A stretch of DNA of 64,000 nt from Polycladospora coralii (GCF_014773435.2 NZ_JACXAG020000003.1:124001-188000), one strand, 5' to 3'; shown: positions 36,411 through 45,615, numbered from the stretch's first letter. The notes: generated from the letters alone by a model not told the origin. Program-made: numbers and translations.

Positions 36411-37055
36411 TTAATCGTTATTTAGTGATATCTGATGATAGATCCAACTTATTGCAATTATTGGATAGAGAAATAAATGAGCAGACCTACTGTTATCTTG
36501 ATCGGTAATAGGAATACTTATACTGTTGTTTAAATTGCCATGCAACTTAATTAGGTGTTGCAATTCCTTTTCAAAAGATGCTATCTGTTCCAGTAATAGC
36601 GTGCCTTTTGCAGATGAGGGTTTTTGAATCGCGTACCCAATCCCTACTTTAGCGTTAATATGAAGATTTTCTTGATGTATGTTTATTTTATTACGTGTTA
36701 ATTTATCAATATCAAGTATATGTTGGAATTTGTCTTCCTGTATAACAAAGGAATAGAAACCAGAGATATGAAATCCATTGATTTCTGAAGGATCAATTAC
36801 AATAATAATTGGTTTTACGTGATGAGGGATTTTCTTTTCATTATAAAAGATTTCGTAAATAATTTGTGCTAGCGTATTTTTATCCAGAATGTACTTGTTG
36901 GAAAACGTGTTTCTAATCGGTGTTCGTTTGCGAATGTTTATAGAAACACTTTTCTTATCATGATAACTTAGCTCTGATGCATCAAATATGACTTGTTTAT
37001 TTAGATGAGCTAGTTCTTTTAGTCTTTTTAAATCATCCAAAGTGTTCACATCCAA
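36411..37055 (-). CDS. Hypothetical protein of unknown function
   Basis: The 214-residue frame has no domain I recognise. It is mixed alpha/beta and basic, with hydrophobic strands (KPIIIVIDPSEINGF) and a possible membrane segment at the end (LFLYPIIAISWIYHQI). TTG at 37055 has no good ribosome-binding site, and a TTG five codons later follows GGATGTG, so the start is uncertain. It lies 19 bases ahead of the methyltransferase and is probably co-transcribed with it. Possible C-terminal membrane anchoring is inferred from hydrophobicity only. Confidence 0.6.
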   Translation of the reverse strand: MDVNTLDDLKRLKELAHLNKQVIFDASELSYHDKKSVSINIRKRTPIRNTFSNKYILDKNTLAQIIYEIFYNEKKIPHHVKPIIIVIDPSEINGFHISGFYSFVIQEDKFQHILDIDKLTRNKINIHQENLHINAKVGIGYAIQKPSSAKGTLLLEQIASFEKELQHLIKLHGNLNNSISIPITDQDNSRSAHLFLYPIIAISWIYHQISLNND

Positions 37056-37283
37056 TAAATATAATTAGGCGTGTTGGTTTGCATCATTTTTATCATTTAA
37101 AATCGTATTTTGATTAATTCTTGAAATGAAAGCAATCCAAATAAAATTTACAATTTGCCTGAAATGATCTAACGGACCAATCTTTCATACATTTTATACA
37201 GTAGGTTTTGTTTGTGCTAAGTGACGGTTCAAAGCATGATACCCGAAAAATCACTTTCTCATTTGGATTGATTCATTTTTGAA

Positions 37284-37400
37284 TCATTTTGCAGTAGGTT
37301 TTTCTCCAAGCGGTGGTAGAGAATCATGGGCATGTACAGTTGATACGTCTAATTGAAGTAAACTGGTTAGTAAGATAGCTGCGAGTAAGATTTTTTTCAT
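37284..37400 (-). CDS. Small secreted peptide precursor (Phr/PapR/NprX-like)
   Basis: A 38-residue frame on the minus strand reads MKKILLAAILLTSLLQ, then DVSTVHA, then HDSLPPLGEKPTAK. It has Lys-Lys, a hydrophobic core and an A-x-A-like exit near VHA, giving an exported tail of about 14 residues. AAGGGG sits 10 bases before the ATG at 37400. Such precursors, exported by Sec and trimmed to five to ten residues, are the pheromone partners of RNPP regulators. No known pheromone sequence is matched. The XRE-TPR regulator is on the same strand 2 kb downstream, separated by two genes. The rest of the gap 37056-37741 appears empty apart from a likely promoter for the next gene. Confidence 0.6.
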   Translation of the reverse strand: MKKILLAAILLTSLLQLDVSTVHAHDSLPPLGEKPTAK

Positions 37401-37741
37401 TTGTAAAACCCCTTTTATGTTGTATGGTGTTATTTTGTTTTGTTAGTTATAGCTTAAGGGATACATAATGTTTAATAAAAGGAGTTAATTTTTATAAAAA
37501 ATCAGGTAAACCAATACGCGATTTCATAGCTAAATTTAACAAATAGCATCAGGAAAACTGTCAATCTTGTTAACTTTAGACTTGAAAATCTTTTATTGCA
37601 GCATAATTTGTGTATAATCAACAAGGCATCTGTCAAGTTACCATAAATTATTTGTTTCTTCTGAAGCAGATATGGGAATCGTAAAAATAGATCAGGATAT
37701 GAAGATGCGGCGTTTGATTAAACATGTGGAAGGAGAATTTG

Positions 37742-38263
37742 ATGCAAGCTACAACAAATAGAATGGAGTTTGTGCAAGCTAAGGAAACACAAATAGATGA
37801 GCTCATTCAAATATACAAACAAAATGTACGCTTAATGAATGAGCGGGGCATTTACCAATGGAATGAAGATTATCCAGATCGAGAAGAATTAATGCAGGAT
37901 ATTAAATGTGGTGAAATGTTTTTGCTTACAATAGATGGGGATATCGCTGGAGCAGTAGCATTAAATGAATTATACGACTTGGAGTATAATGAGATTGAGT
38001 GGAAAGATGAAAGTGGTAAATTTTTAGTGGTGCATCGCTTTTGTGTAAATACCAAATTCCAAGGGCAAGGTATTTCTAAGACATTACTTAAGCATATTGA
38101 TCGTTATGCGAAGCAAACGGGTTACGCTTCTATTCGTCTAGATACGATGATGGCGAATGAGATTGCGATGAATTTATACCAAAAAGACGGGTATGAAGCA
38201 AGAGGGCAATTCTTCTTTCCGGGTTTAGAAAATCCATTTATGGCATTTGAAAAACACCTATAA
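37742..38263 (+). CDS. GNAT-family N-acetyltransferase
   Basis: This 173-residue protein has the GNAT fold. The acetyl-CoA loop appears as VHRFCVNTKFQGQGISKTLL (R/Q-x-x-G-x-G/A pattern QGQGIS) near residues 100-120, then IRLDTMMANEIAMNLYQKDGYE. Substrate unknown. ATG 37742 follows GGAAGGAG; ATG 37724 lacks such a site. It stands alone, with a hairpin after it. Confidence 0.9.
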   Translation: MQATTNRMEFVQAKETQIDELIQIYKQNVRLMNERGIYQWNEDYPDREELMQDIKCGEMFLLTIDGDIAGAVALNELYDLEYNEIEWKDESGKFLVVHRFCVNTKFQGQGISKTLLKHIDRYAKQTGYASIRLDTMMANEIAMNLYQKDGYEARGQFFFPGLENPFMAFEKHL

Positions 38264-38266
38264 TTT

Positions 38267-38308
38267 CAATTAAGCTCTTTCTCGGTAGAATCGAAGGGGG
38301 CTTAATTG
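38267..38308 (+). other. Terminator-like hairpin after the GNAT gene
   Basis: CAATTAAGCTC pairs with GGGCTTAATTG (with G-T pairs further in), but no T-run follows, so its efficiency is doubtful. Confidence 0.4.
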
Positions 38309-38394
38309 GGATAAAAAACAGAAAAATTTAAATATTATTTTAAATAACTGGGTAATCTGAATTTAGATGATCATGCTTTTTACTTCCTTGTCAA

Positions 38395-38423
38395 GCAGGA
38401 AAACACTTATGAGACTAGAATTA
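38395..38423 (+). promoter_or_regulatory. SigH-type promoter of spo0F
   Basis: GCAGGAAAA (38395-38403) matches the SigH -35 form RnAGGAwWW, and CTAGAATTA (38415-38423) matches the -10 GAAT form, with 11 bp between the nine-base blocks. B. subtilis spo0F also uses SigH. Site lies about 72 bases before the spo0F start. Confidence 0.65.
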
Positions 38424-38495
38424 TAGCAAATAAACAACAGAGCTAGGGTAAATACGGAAACTTCTATATAAGCTGACTAGATAGGAGGCGACATC

Positions 38496-38861
38496 GTGTC
38501 ATCTAAAAAAGTATTAGTTGTTGATGATCAATATGGGATTAGATTATTACTAAAAGAAGTGTTTTCGAAGGAAGATGTTGACATTTTTCAAGCTGCGGAT
38601 GGAAGACAAGCCCTCGACATTATTGATGTAAGCAAACCTGATCTGATGTTATTAGATATGAAAATGCCCGGTATGGATGGATTAGAGTTATTAAGACGAT
38701 TACGTCACACTGCGTTTGATGGGAAAGTGATTATGATGACAGCTTATGGAGAGCTGGATATGGTTTCTGAAGCGATTCGATTAGGGGCACTCATGCATTT
38801 TACAAAACCATTTGATATTGAGGAATTAAGACTTGAAGTCATGAAACAACTCGTTTCTTAA
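38496..38861 (+). CDS. spo0F: Sporulation response regulator Spo0F
   Basis: Spo0F is the single-domain response regulator that receives phosphate from sporulation kinases and passes it to Spo0B. The 121-residue protein has Asp10-Asp11, phosphoacceptor Asp54 ([13 protein letters not shown]), Thr82 and Lys104 (HFTKPFD), all at Spo0F positions. GTG 38496 follows TAGGAGGCGAC. In Bacillus spo0F lies directly upstream of fbaA; here kal and kce lie between. Confidence 0.96.
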   Translation: MSSKKVLVVDDQYGIRLLLKEVFSKEDVDIFQAADGRQALDIIDVSKPDLMLLDMKMPGMDGLELLRRLRHTAFDGKVIMMTAYGELDMVSEAIRLGALMHFTKPFDIEELRLEVMKQLVS

Positions 38862-38924
38862 TAAGGATATCATGAAAAAGTGAATGGGATTTTGCAAATA
38901 TGACGACCATGGGTGGTGAATTTA

Positions 38925-39302
38925 GTGATTGCGTCTATCATTCGATTACGCCTCAGTTTACATGATGCACATTATGGGGGTAACTTAGTAGATGGAGCGA
39001 GAATATTAGGTTTGTTTGGTGATGCAGCTACTGAGCTTTTAATTAAACATGATGAAGATGAGGGTTTATTTGTAAGCTACGAGCAGGTAGAATTTACAGC
39101 CCCGGTGTATGCCGGAGATTATGTAGAAGTAAAAGGTGAATTGGTTCACATTGGAAATACCTCGCGCAAAATGGCGTTTGAAGCGCATAAAATCATTGAA
39201 GCAAATATTGATCCGGATAAGCCATATAAGGCGCGTATGATCCCTGAGCCTATTTTGGTGGCTAAAGCGATTGGAACTTGTGTTGTTCCAAAGAACAGGT
39301 AG
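38925..39302 (+). CDS. kal: 3-Aminobutyryl-CoA ammonia-lyase-like protein (hotdog fold)
   Basis: Kal removes ammonia from 3-aminobutyryl-CoA to give crotonyl-CoA in lysine fermentation. The protein of about 125 residues has the family start ([20 protein letters not shown]) and [19 protein letters not shown], with VGDY-like [14 protein letters not shown] hotdog strands. The start is uncertain among GTG 38913, 38916 and 38925; GGGTGGTGA gives good spacing to 38925. It is followed nine bases later by kce, the next enzyme in the same pathway. The upstream lysine enzymes (kamA, kamDE, kdd) are not here. Confidence 0.88.
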   Translation: MIASIIRLRLSLHDAHYGGNLVDGARILGLFGDAATELLIKHDEDEGLFVSYEQVEFTAPVYAGDYVEVKGELVHIGNTSRKMAFEAHKIIEANIDPDKPYKARMIPEPILVAKAIGTCVVPKNR

Positions 39303-39311
39303 GAGAAAATA

Positions 39312-40136
39312 ATGCAAAAGTTAATCATTACAGCAGCCTTGGTAGGGGCAGAAGTAAGTAAGGCAGACAATCCGTACTTGCCGATTTCCCCAGAAGAGAT
39401 TGGGATTGCCGCCCAAGAAGCTCGGGAGGCAGGGGCATCCATTGCGCATATTCATGTAAGAGATCGAGAGGGTAAACCTTCGCAAGATAAAGAATTATAT
39501 CGGCAAGCGATTGAAGAAATTCAAAAAAGAACAGATATCATTATTCAAGTTTCTACAGGTGGGGCAGTAGGGATGTCTGGCGCAGAGCGTATTCAGCCGC
39601 TTAGTCTAAGGCCGGAGATGGCTTCTTTTACAACGGGTACAGTGAACTTTGGTAACGATGTTTTTCTCAATAGTCTTCCACAACTGGAAACATTTGCTGA
39701 GCAGTTTGAAAAATATGGGGTTAACCCTGAATTTGAAATCTTTGATGTGGGTATGATAGCTAACGCACTAGCACTCGTGAAAAAAGGTTTGTTTCCAGGT
39801 CATTTGCACTTTGATTTTGTAATGGGCGTACCTGGTGCGATTCCAGCTACTGCAGATCATTTGCTATTTTTGATTAACCAGCTACCTGCTGGCGCTACGT
39901 GGAGTGTAGCAGGAATAGGAAAAGCACAGCTGACCATGTCTGTACTCGGCATCGCCTTAGGAGGACATGTAAGGGTAGGATTAGAAGATAATCTGTACTA
40001 CCGCAAAGGTGAGCTTGCTTCTAACACACAACTAATCGAACGTGTGGCCAGAATTGCAAGGGAAATGGATCGATTGCTAGCAGAGCCAGATGAGGCGCGA
40101 ATTATGTTGTCATTAACGCGTTCTAAGTACTACTAG
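39312..40136 (+). CDS. kce: 3-Keto-5-aminohexanoate cleavage enzyme (BKACE family)
   Basis: Kce converts 3-keto-5-aminohexanoate and acetyl-CoA to 3-aminobutyryl-CoA and acetoacetate. The 274-residue barrel has the zinc-binding AHIHVRD motif near residue 47, STGGAVGMS, and the Glu ligand segment RVGLEDNLYYRKGE. Length is standard. The BKACE family handles several beta-keto acids, so the substrate is not certain, but the tight pairing with kal supports the lysine-type reaction. TAGGAGAAA precedes ATG 39312. Confidence 0.9.
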   Translation: MQKLIITAALVGAEVSKADNPYLPISPEEIGIAAQEAREAGASIAHIHVRDREGKPSQDKELYRQAIEEIQKRTDIIIQVSTGGAVGMSGAERIQPLSLRPEMASFTTGTVNFGNDVFLNSLPQLETFAEQFEKYGVNPEFEIFDVGMIANALALVKKGLFPGHLHFDFVMGVPGAIPATADHLLFLINQLPAGATWSVAGIGKAQLTMSVLGIALGGHVRVGLEDNLYYRKGELASNTQLIERVARIAREMDRLLAEPDEARIMLSLTRSKYY

Positions 40137-40181
40137 ATATCGTGCATCCTAGTGAACAAACTACCCAATCTAAAATGGGAG

Positions 40182-40211
40182 TGTTATAATGACAAAATGA
40201 TACTGTATCAT
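40182..40211 (+). promoter_or_regulatory. Extended -10 promoter and palindrome upstream of fbaA
   Basis: TG-T-TATAAT (40182-40190) is an extended -10 element without a good -35. Seven bases later ATGATAC-T-GTATCAT (40197-40211) is a perfect seven-bp palindrome with a one-base centre. It lies over the expected start site, as a repressor operator would. The regulator is unknown. Confidence 0.6.
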
Positions 40212-40232
40212 ATATAAAGGAGGCTTCCACTT

Positions 40233-41087
40233 ATGCCACTTGTTTCGATGAATCATTTCTTGCCTCAAGCAAAACAAGAAAAATTTGCAGTTGGGCAGTT
40301 CAATATGAACAATTTGGAGTATGTACAAGGAATTATTGAAGCCGGTAAGGAAGAGAAATCTCCCCTTATCTTTGGTGCCAGTGAAGGTGCCATTCGTTAC
40401 ATAGGTTTAAACAATGTTGTTGCGTTAGCACGAATTGCTGCTGATGAGTCAGGGTTACCAGTGGCCCTTCATTTAGATCATGGTAGTAGTTTTGATGTAG
40501 TAATGAAATGTATTCACGCTGGTTTCTCTTCAGTGATGTTTGATGGCTCACATTACCCACTAGAAGAAAATATTCGTCTAACAAAAAAAGTCGTAGAAGC
40601 GGCTCATGCTGTAGGAATTTCAGTAGAGGGTGAGCTGGGAACGATTGGTGGAGTCGAGGATGATTTGGTAGTAGCTGACGAAGACGCTCAAATGGCAAAT
40701 GCCCAAGAAGCGATTCACTTCTGGAAAGAAACACGAGTAGATGCGTTAGCAATTGCCGTTGGAACTGCACATGGGATGTACAAAGGTGAACCCAAAATTC
40801 GTTATGACATTATTGATGAAGTAAGCAAGCAGGTTGAAGTACCGATTGTATTACACGGGGGATCTGGTGTTCCGGACGAAGCGATCCAAAAATCGATCTC
40901 ACTCGGTGTGGGAAAGATTAATGTAAATACAGAAAATCAAGTAGAGAGCACGAAAGTTGTCCGCCAACTACTTGAGCAAAATTCAGAAATGATTGACCCT
41001 CGTAAATACTTGGGCCCTGCTCGTGAAGCGATAAAAGAAGTTGTGAAAATGAAGATGCGATTATTTGGAAGTTCAGGTAAAGCGTAA
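40233..41087 (+). CDS. fbaA: Class II fructose-1,6-bisphosphate aldolase
   Basis: FbaA splits fructose 1,6-bisphosphate into the two triose phosphates using zinc. The 284-residue protein has AVGQFNMNNLEYVQGII, the catalytic and metal-binding LHLDHGSS, VMFDGSHYPLEENI, and VLHGGSGVPDEAIQKSI. Length is standard. AAGGAGGC precedes ATG 40233. Its position ahead of tal matches B. subtilis (fbaA-ywjH). Confidence 0.97.
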   Translation: MPLVSMNHFLPQAKQEKFAVGQFNMNNLEYVQGIIEAGKEEKSPLIFGASEGAIRYIGLNNVVALARIAADESGLPVALHLDHGSSFDVVMKCIHAGFSSVMFDGSHYPLEENIRLTKKVVEAAHAVGISVEGELGTIGGVEDDLVVADEDAQMANAQEAIHFWKETRVDALAIAVGTAHGMYKGEPKIRYDIIDEVSKQVEVPIVLHGGSGVPDEAIQKSISLGVGKINVNTENQVESTKVVRQLLEQNSEMIDPRKYLGPAREAIKEVVKMKMRLFGSSGKA

Positions 41088-41112
41088 CACGTAAAAGCTG
41101 GAGGAAATAGAA

Positions 41113-41760
41113 ATGAAATTCTTTTTAGATACGGCAATAGTAGATGAAATTAGACAGGTTCATCAGTTAGGTTTACTATCTGGTGTGACAACAAACCCAA
41201 GTTTAGTAGCTAAATCTGGTGAAGTGTTTGATGAAGTATTACAGGAAATTTTAACTTTTGTAGATGGATCGGTTAGTGCAGAAGTAATCAGTCGCGATGC
41301 CGAAGGGATGATCAAGGAAGGGGAACGATACGCTGCTTTTGGTAAAAATGTTACCATTAAAGTTCCGATGACATTGGAAGGATTAAAAGCGGTTCACCAT
41401 TTCTCCCAAAAAGGCATTTCCACGAATGTGACACTCGTTTTTTCCACCAATCAAGCTTTAATGGCAGCACGTGCTGGGGCTACTTATGTGAGTCCTTTCA
41501 TAGGGCGTCTTGATGATATTAGCTTCGATGGGACACAATTAATTAAAGAAATTGCTGATCTCTTCCGTATGCATCAAATTCCTACCGAAATTATTGCAGC
41601 GAGTATCCGTCATCCAATGCATATCACTCAGGCTGCTTTAAGCGGCGCTCATATTGCTACGCTTCCTTATAAAGTGATGGAGCAAATGGTCAAACATCCA
41701 CTGACAGACCAAGGAATAGAAAAGTTTGAAGCGGATTGGAAAAAAATAAAGCAAGTATAA
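41113..41760 (+). CDS. tal: Transaldolase (small, FSA-like type)
   Basis: This 215-residue protein transfers a dihydroxyacetone unit in the pentose phosphate pathway. It begins [20 protein letters not shown], and contains [11 protein letters not shown] and the Schiff-base lysine in [16 protein letters not shown]. Small size and these motifs fit the fructose-6-phosphate aldolase-like transaldolases of Bacillus (YwjH). CTGGAGGAAAT precedes ATG 41113. It is followed by a terminator. Confidence 0.96.
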   Translation: MKFFLDTAIVDEIRQVHQLGLLSGVTTNPSLVAKSGEVFDEVLQEILTFVDGSVSAEVISRDAEGMIKEGERYAAFGKNVTIKVPMTLEGLKAVHHFSQKGISTNVTLVFSTNQALMAARAGATYVSPFIGRLDDISFDGTQLIKEIADLFRMHQIPTEIIAASIRHPMHITQAALSGAHIATLPYKVMEQMVKHPLTDQGIEKFEADWKKIKQV

Positions 41761-41798
41761 ATTGAGATACCCTTTCCTATTAACTAAGCGCAATTTCG

Positions 41799-41845
41799 AA
41801 TAAACTGATGAAAAGCTGAAATAAACTTTTCATCAGTTTATTTCA
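41799..41845 (+). terminator. Terminator of the fbaA-tal unit
   Basis: AATAAACTGATGAAAAG (41799-41815) and CTTTTCATCAGTTTATT (41826-41842) form a 17-bp perfect stem with a 10-base loop; a short TTT is included. AT-rich, so moderate strength. Confidence 0.75.
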
Positions 41846-41875
41846 ACAAAATCGATGGGACGAGTGAGGGGAAAT

Positions 41876-43129
41876 ATGGAGAAAATTTTAATAGAAGGTG
41901 GCGTACCCTTACGTGGGCATGTAAAAATTAGTGGTTCAAAAGACAGTGCACTTGCCGCAATACCAGCTTCAATTTTGACTAATTCTCCAACCGTTCTCAA
42001 AAACATTCCTCGTATTGAAGAAGTAGCGCAATACCAAAAAATTCTTCAATATCTAGGTGCATCCTGCATCCATCAAGATAACTCCTTAACGATTTATTCA
42101 AACGAATTTAAGAATCGAATGCTTTCCATGCAGGAAGTAAGTCATTTAAGTTCATGGCTGTATTTGCTGGCAGCGCTACTCGCTAAATTTGGCGAAGTAG
42201 CGATTGAATACCCGACATCTACGCGGATAAGATCTGCTCTTGACCATCATTTAAAAGGCTTTAAAGCATTAGGCGCAAGCGTGATAGAGCAGGATGCGTA
42301 CTTGCGGCTGACAGCTGATCAATTAACTGGTGCTCGAATCTACTTGGATGATGCTGATCGGAGTGCTACGATTAGTCTGCTTTACACTGCGGTAATGGCT
42401 AGCGGACAAACGATCATTGAAAACGCAGCCAAAGATCCGGAAGTTGTAGATGTTGTTACCCTACTTACAAATATGGGGGCTAATATAAAAGGTGCAGGTA
42501 CTGACGTGATTCGAGTTTGGGGTAAAGAAAAACTGAAAGGTAGTCACCATACCTTGATCCCGGATCGGATTGAAGCTGGATTTTATATGATTGCAGTGGC
42601 GGCAACGAAAGGTGAAGTTGTGATTGAACAGATAATTCCAGAGCATCTAGAAGCTGTGACCGCCAAGTTAATTGAAATGGGTGTCATCATCGAAGTGGGT
42701 GATGAATGGATTCGATTACAAGGTATAAAACAATATTCCCCTATTCATGTACGTACACATCCTTATCCTGGTTTCCCTACAGATCTTCAACACCCGATTA
42801 CCTCACTATTTACACAAACGAATGGAACGAGCCTCATCACTGAACACCATCAAAATGGAAGCTTTCAGCATGTAAAAGAACTGAGACATCTAGGAGCAGA
42901 TATAAAATTAGAAGCAAGAACAATTGTTGTTGATGGCCCCACATTACTTCAGGGGGAGAGGATCACAGTAGACCATTTATCTACTTGTAAGGCACTCTTA
43001 ATTGCTGCCCTTGTTTCTCGTGATCCGATGTATATGAACCGTATTGATATTTTTAATAGTGGTTATGAAAATTGGCTAGAAAAATTAGTGGGTTTAGGTG
43101 CTAGAATGAAGTATGTAAGCTCTCCTTAG
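41876..43129 (+). CDS. MurA homologue with replaced catalytic residues
   Basis: By fold and position this is the MurZ/MurAB (UDP-GlcNAc enolpyruvyl transferase) gene between tal and glpX. It is about 417 residues, with two pseudo-symmetric halves. Key sites are changed. The PGGC loop with the catalytic Cys is replaced by EYPTSTRIRSALDHHLKGF, with no Cys. The early KN pair is KD in GSKDSALA. The C-terminal DLRA motif reads HLSTCKA, and the NRF motif near EtiF is QNGSF. PYPGFPTDLQ is kept. It may be inactive in UDP-GlcNAc transfer or do something else; another murA must exist elsewhere. ATG 41876 follows GTGAGGGGAA. Confidence 0.8.
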   Translation: MEKILIEGGVPLRGHVKISGSKDSALAAIPASILTNSPTVLKNIPRIEEVAQYQKILQYLGASCIHQDNSLTIYSNEFKNRMLSMQEVSHLSSWLYLLAALLAKFGEVAIEYPTSTRIRSALDHHLKGFKALGASVIEQDAYLRLTADQLTGARIYLDDADRSATISLLYTAVMASGQTIIENAAKDPEVVDVVTLLTNMGANIKGAGTDVIRVWGKEKLKGSHHTLIPDRIEAGFYMIAVAATKGEVVIEQIIPEHLEAVTAKLIEMGVIIEVGDEWIRLQGIKQYSPIHVRTHPYPGFPTDLQHPITSLFTQTNGTSLITEHHQNGSFQHVKELRHLGADIKLEARTIVVDGPTLLQGERITVDHLSTCKALLIAALVSRDPMYMNRIDIFNSGYENWLEKLVGLGARMKYVSSP

Positions 43130-43255
43130 TTATATTACTGGCGATTTGCTTCTGTTTGGTACTCCTTCGTCAAATATGTTACTCTATTTCTATATGTGTC
43201 ATACTTAAAGATGTAAGCACGATGTAATTGTGAGAAATAAGGGAGATGAAGGAAA

Positions 43256-44218
43256 ATGGAAAGAAGCTTAACGATGGAGTTAGTCCGTGTAACTGAAGCT
43301 GCAGCAGTTGCTTCAGCACGTTGGATGGGTTTTGGTAAAAAAGATGAGGCTGATGAAGCAGCTACATCAGCTATGCGGAAAGTATTTGATACGATACCCA
43401 TGCGTGGTACAGTAGTGATTGGTGAAGGTGAGATGGATGAAGCACCTATGCTTTATATTGGTGAACGTCTAGGGTTAGGCTACTTACCTGAAGTAGATGT
43501 TGCCGTCGATCCATTAGAAGGGACGAACATTGTTGCAAAGGGGCTTTGGAACGCACTATCTGTAGTCGCGATTTCTGAGCGTGGTGGCTTATTACATGCA
43601 CCAGATATGTATATGGATAAAATTGCGGTTGGGCCTCGTGCTGTTGGCAAGGTGGATATTGATGCACCGATTGAAGACAACTTAAAAGCAGTGGCATCTG
43701 CCTCAGGTAAAGATATTGCGGATTTAGTGATCGCTACGTTAGATCGTCCGCGACATAATCAAATGATCGAGGCCGTTCGAAAAGCGGGCGCTAGAATTAA
43801 ATTGATTCCCGATGGAGATGTGGCAGCTGCTGTGCATACTGGGTTTTCAGATACAGATGTCGATATCTTACTAGGTTCAGGTGGAGCGCCAGAAGGTGTT
43901 TTAGCAGCAGTGGCATTAAAATGCTTAGGTGGAGAGATCCAGGGTCGTTTATTACCTGAAAATGAAGAACAATTCCAGCGCTGTATCCGAATGGGTTTAA
44001 AAGATCCAAAGCAAGTATTACGCATGGAGGATCTCGTAAAAGGGGACGACGCGATCTTTGCGGCTACTGGTGTAACAGATGGTGAACTATTAAAGGGTGT
44101 ACGCTACCAAGGACTAACGGCAAAAACACAATCCGTGGTGATGCGTGCGAAAACAGGCACGATTCGTTTCATTGATGGAACGCATCGCCTAGAAAAAAAA
44201 CCAAATTTGGTATTATAA
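43256..44218 (+). CDS. glpX: Class II fructose-1,6-bisphosphatase GlpX
   Basis: GlpX removes phosphate from fructose 1,6-bisphosphate in gluconeogenesis. The 320-residue protein has [21 protein letters not shown] and the metal/phosphate site [24 protein letters not shown] and [21 protein letters not shown] follow. Length is standard. Gene order tal-murA-glpX-rho is as in B. subtilis (ywjI). GGGAGATGAAGG precedes ATG 43256. Confidence 0.97.
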   Translation: MERSLTMELVRVTEAAAVASARWMGFGKKDEADEAATSAMRKVFDTIPMRGTVVIGEGEMDEAPMLYIGERLGLGYLPEVDVAVDPLEGTNIVAKGLWNALSVVAISERGGLLHAPDMYMDKIAVGPRAVGKVDIDAPIEDNLKAVASASGKDIADLVIATLDRPRHNQMIEAVRKAGARIKLIPDGDVAAAVHTGFSDTDVDILLGSGGAPEGVLAAVALKCLGGEIQGRLLPENEEQFQRCIRMGLKDPKQVLRMEDLVKGDDAIFAATGVTDGELLKGVRYQGLTAKTQSVVMRAKTGTIRFIDGTHRLEKKPNLVL

Positions 44219-44273
44219 GCCCTCTTTGATTCTTCGGAATGGGAGAGGGAAAGAATAGAGTGGGTGAAAAGAA

Positions 44274-45533
44274 ATGGAAGAATTAACTTTAAGTGAACTA
44301 GAAAATCGTAAATTAACCGATTTATATCGCCTGGCAAAAGAATATCAAATCTCTTATTATAGCCAAATGAAGAAAAAAGAGCTTGTGTTTGCGATTTTAA
44401 AAGCGAAGGCTGAAAAAGACGGTTTGATGTTTATGGAAGGTGTGCTAGATATTTTGCCAGAGGGATATGGATTTTTACGGCCAATCAACTTTCTCCCTTC
44501 CTCCGAAGATATCTATATTTCAGCTTCACAAATTAGGCGATTTGACCTGAGATCAGGTGATCTTGTTTCTGGGAAAGCGCGTCCACCTAAGGAAAATGAG
44601 CGTTATTTTGGTCTTTTGCATGTGGAAGCCGTTAATGGAGCAGATCCAAATGAAGCAGCTGAACGTCTACATTTTGCGGCATTAACACCGTTATATCCGG
44701 AAAAACGCTTAATCTTAGAAAATAGACATGATAAATTGTCAACACGTGTCATGGATTTAATTGCACCAGTAGGGTTAGGGCAAAGAGGGCTTATCGTGGC
44801 TCAGCCTAAAGCGGGAAAAACCATGCTATTGAAAGAAATTGCAAATAGTATAACCTCCAATCATCCTGAAATTGAATTGTTTGTCCTTTTGATTGATGAA
44901 CGTCCTGAAGAAGTGACGGATATGCAACGCTCAGTTAAAGGTGAAGTTGTTAGCTCTACATTTGATGAATTGCCAGAAAACCATATAAAAGTAGCTGAAT
45001 TAGTATTAGAACGGGCGCAACGCCTTGTTGAGCATAAAAAGGATGTCGTGATTTTATTAGATAGTGTCACACGACTTGCACGAGCTTATAATTTGGTCAT
45101 TCCTCCAAGTGGACGTACCTTATCAGGTGGAATCGACCCTGCTGCCTTACATCGCCCTAAGCGATTTTTTGGAGCAGCACGCAATATTGAAGAGGGAGGG
45201 AGCTTGACCATTTTAGCGACGGCCCTCGTAGATACAGGTTCTCGCATGGATGATGTGATTTACGAAGAATTTAAAGGTACAGGAAATTTGGAATTACATC
45301 TAGACCGGAAGTTAGCAGAAAGACGCATCTATCCGGCGATCGATATTAGACGTTCTGGAACCCGGAAAGAAGAATTACTCTTAAGTAAAGAAGAGCTTGA
45401 GAAGCTTTGGTTACTTCGTAAGACGATGACTGAAACCCCAGATTATACAGAGGCATTCCTCCGCAAGCTAAAGAAGACCCAAACAAATGAAGACTTTTTA
45501 GCAACTCTTGAAGCCTCCAAATCTACCCGCTGA
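44274..45533 (+). CDS. rho: Transcription termination factor Rho
   Basis: Rho is an RNA-dependent helicase that ends transcription of untranslated RNA. The 419-residue protein has an N-terminal [18 protein letters not shown]ho-N domain and an S1-like RNA-binding domain starting [15 protein letters not shown]. The ATPase has P-loop [14 protein letters not shown], Walker [15 protein letters not shown] and the Q/R-loop region. It lacks long insertions. Located before rpmE as in Bacillus, with a lytic-type gene between. Confidence 0.97.
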   Translation: MEELTLSELENRKLTDLYRLAKEYQISYYSQMKKKELVFAILKAKAEKDGLMFMEGVLDILPEGYGFLRPINFLPSSEDIYISASQIRRFDLRSGDLVSGKARPPKENERYFGLLHVEAVNGADPNEAAERLHFAALTPLYPEKRLILENRHDKLSTRVMDLIAPVGLGQRGLIVAQPKAGKTMLLKEIANSITSNHPEIELFVLLIDERPEEVTDMQRSVKGEVVSSTFDELPENHIKVAELVLERAQRLVEHKKDVVILLDSVTRLARAYNLVIPPSGRTLSGGIDPAALHRPKRFFGAARNIEEGGSLTILATALVDTGSRMDDVIYEEFKGTGNLELHLDRKLAERRIYPAIDIRRSGTRKEELLLSKEELEKLWLLRKTMTETPDYTEAFLRKLKKTQTNEDFLATLEASKSTR

Positions 45534-45615
45534 TAGAAAAATGACATAATCCGATATGCCCTCACATAAAGTGAAAGTATGTGTCACCCTATCCTTTATA
45601 TAGTGAGGTGCTATC

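Noticed and set aside
37261..37300. GATTCA-TTTT-TGAATC as terminator of the small peptide gene
   Set aside because: Only six bp of stem and no T-run on the minus strand.
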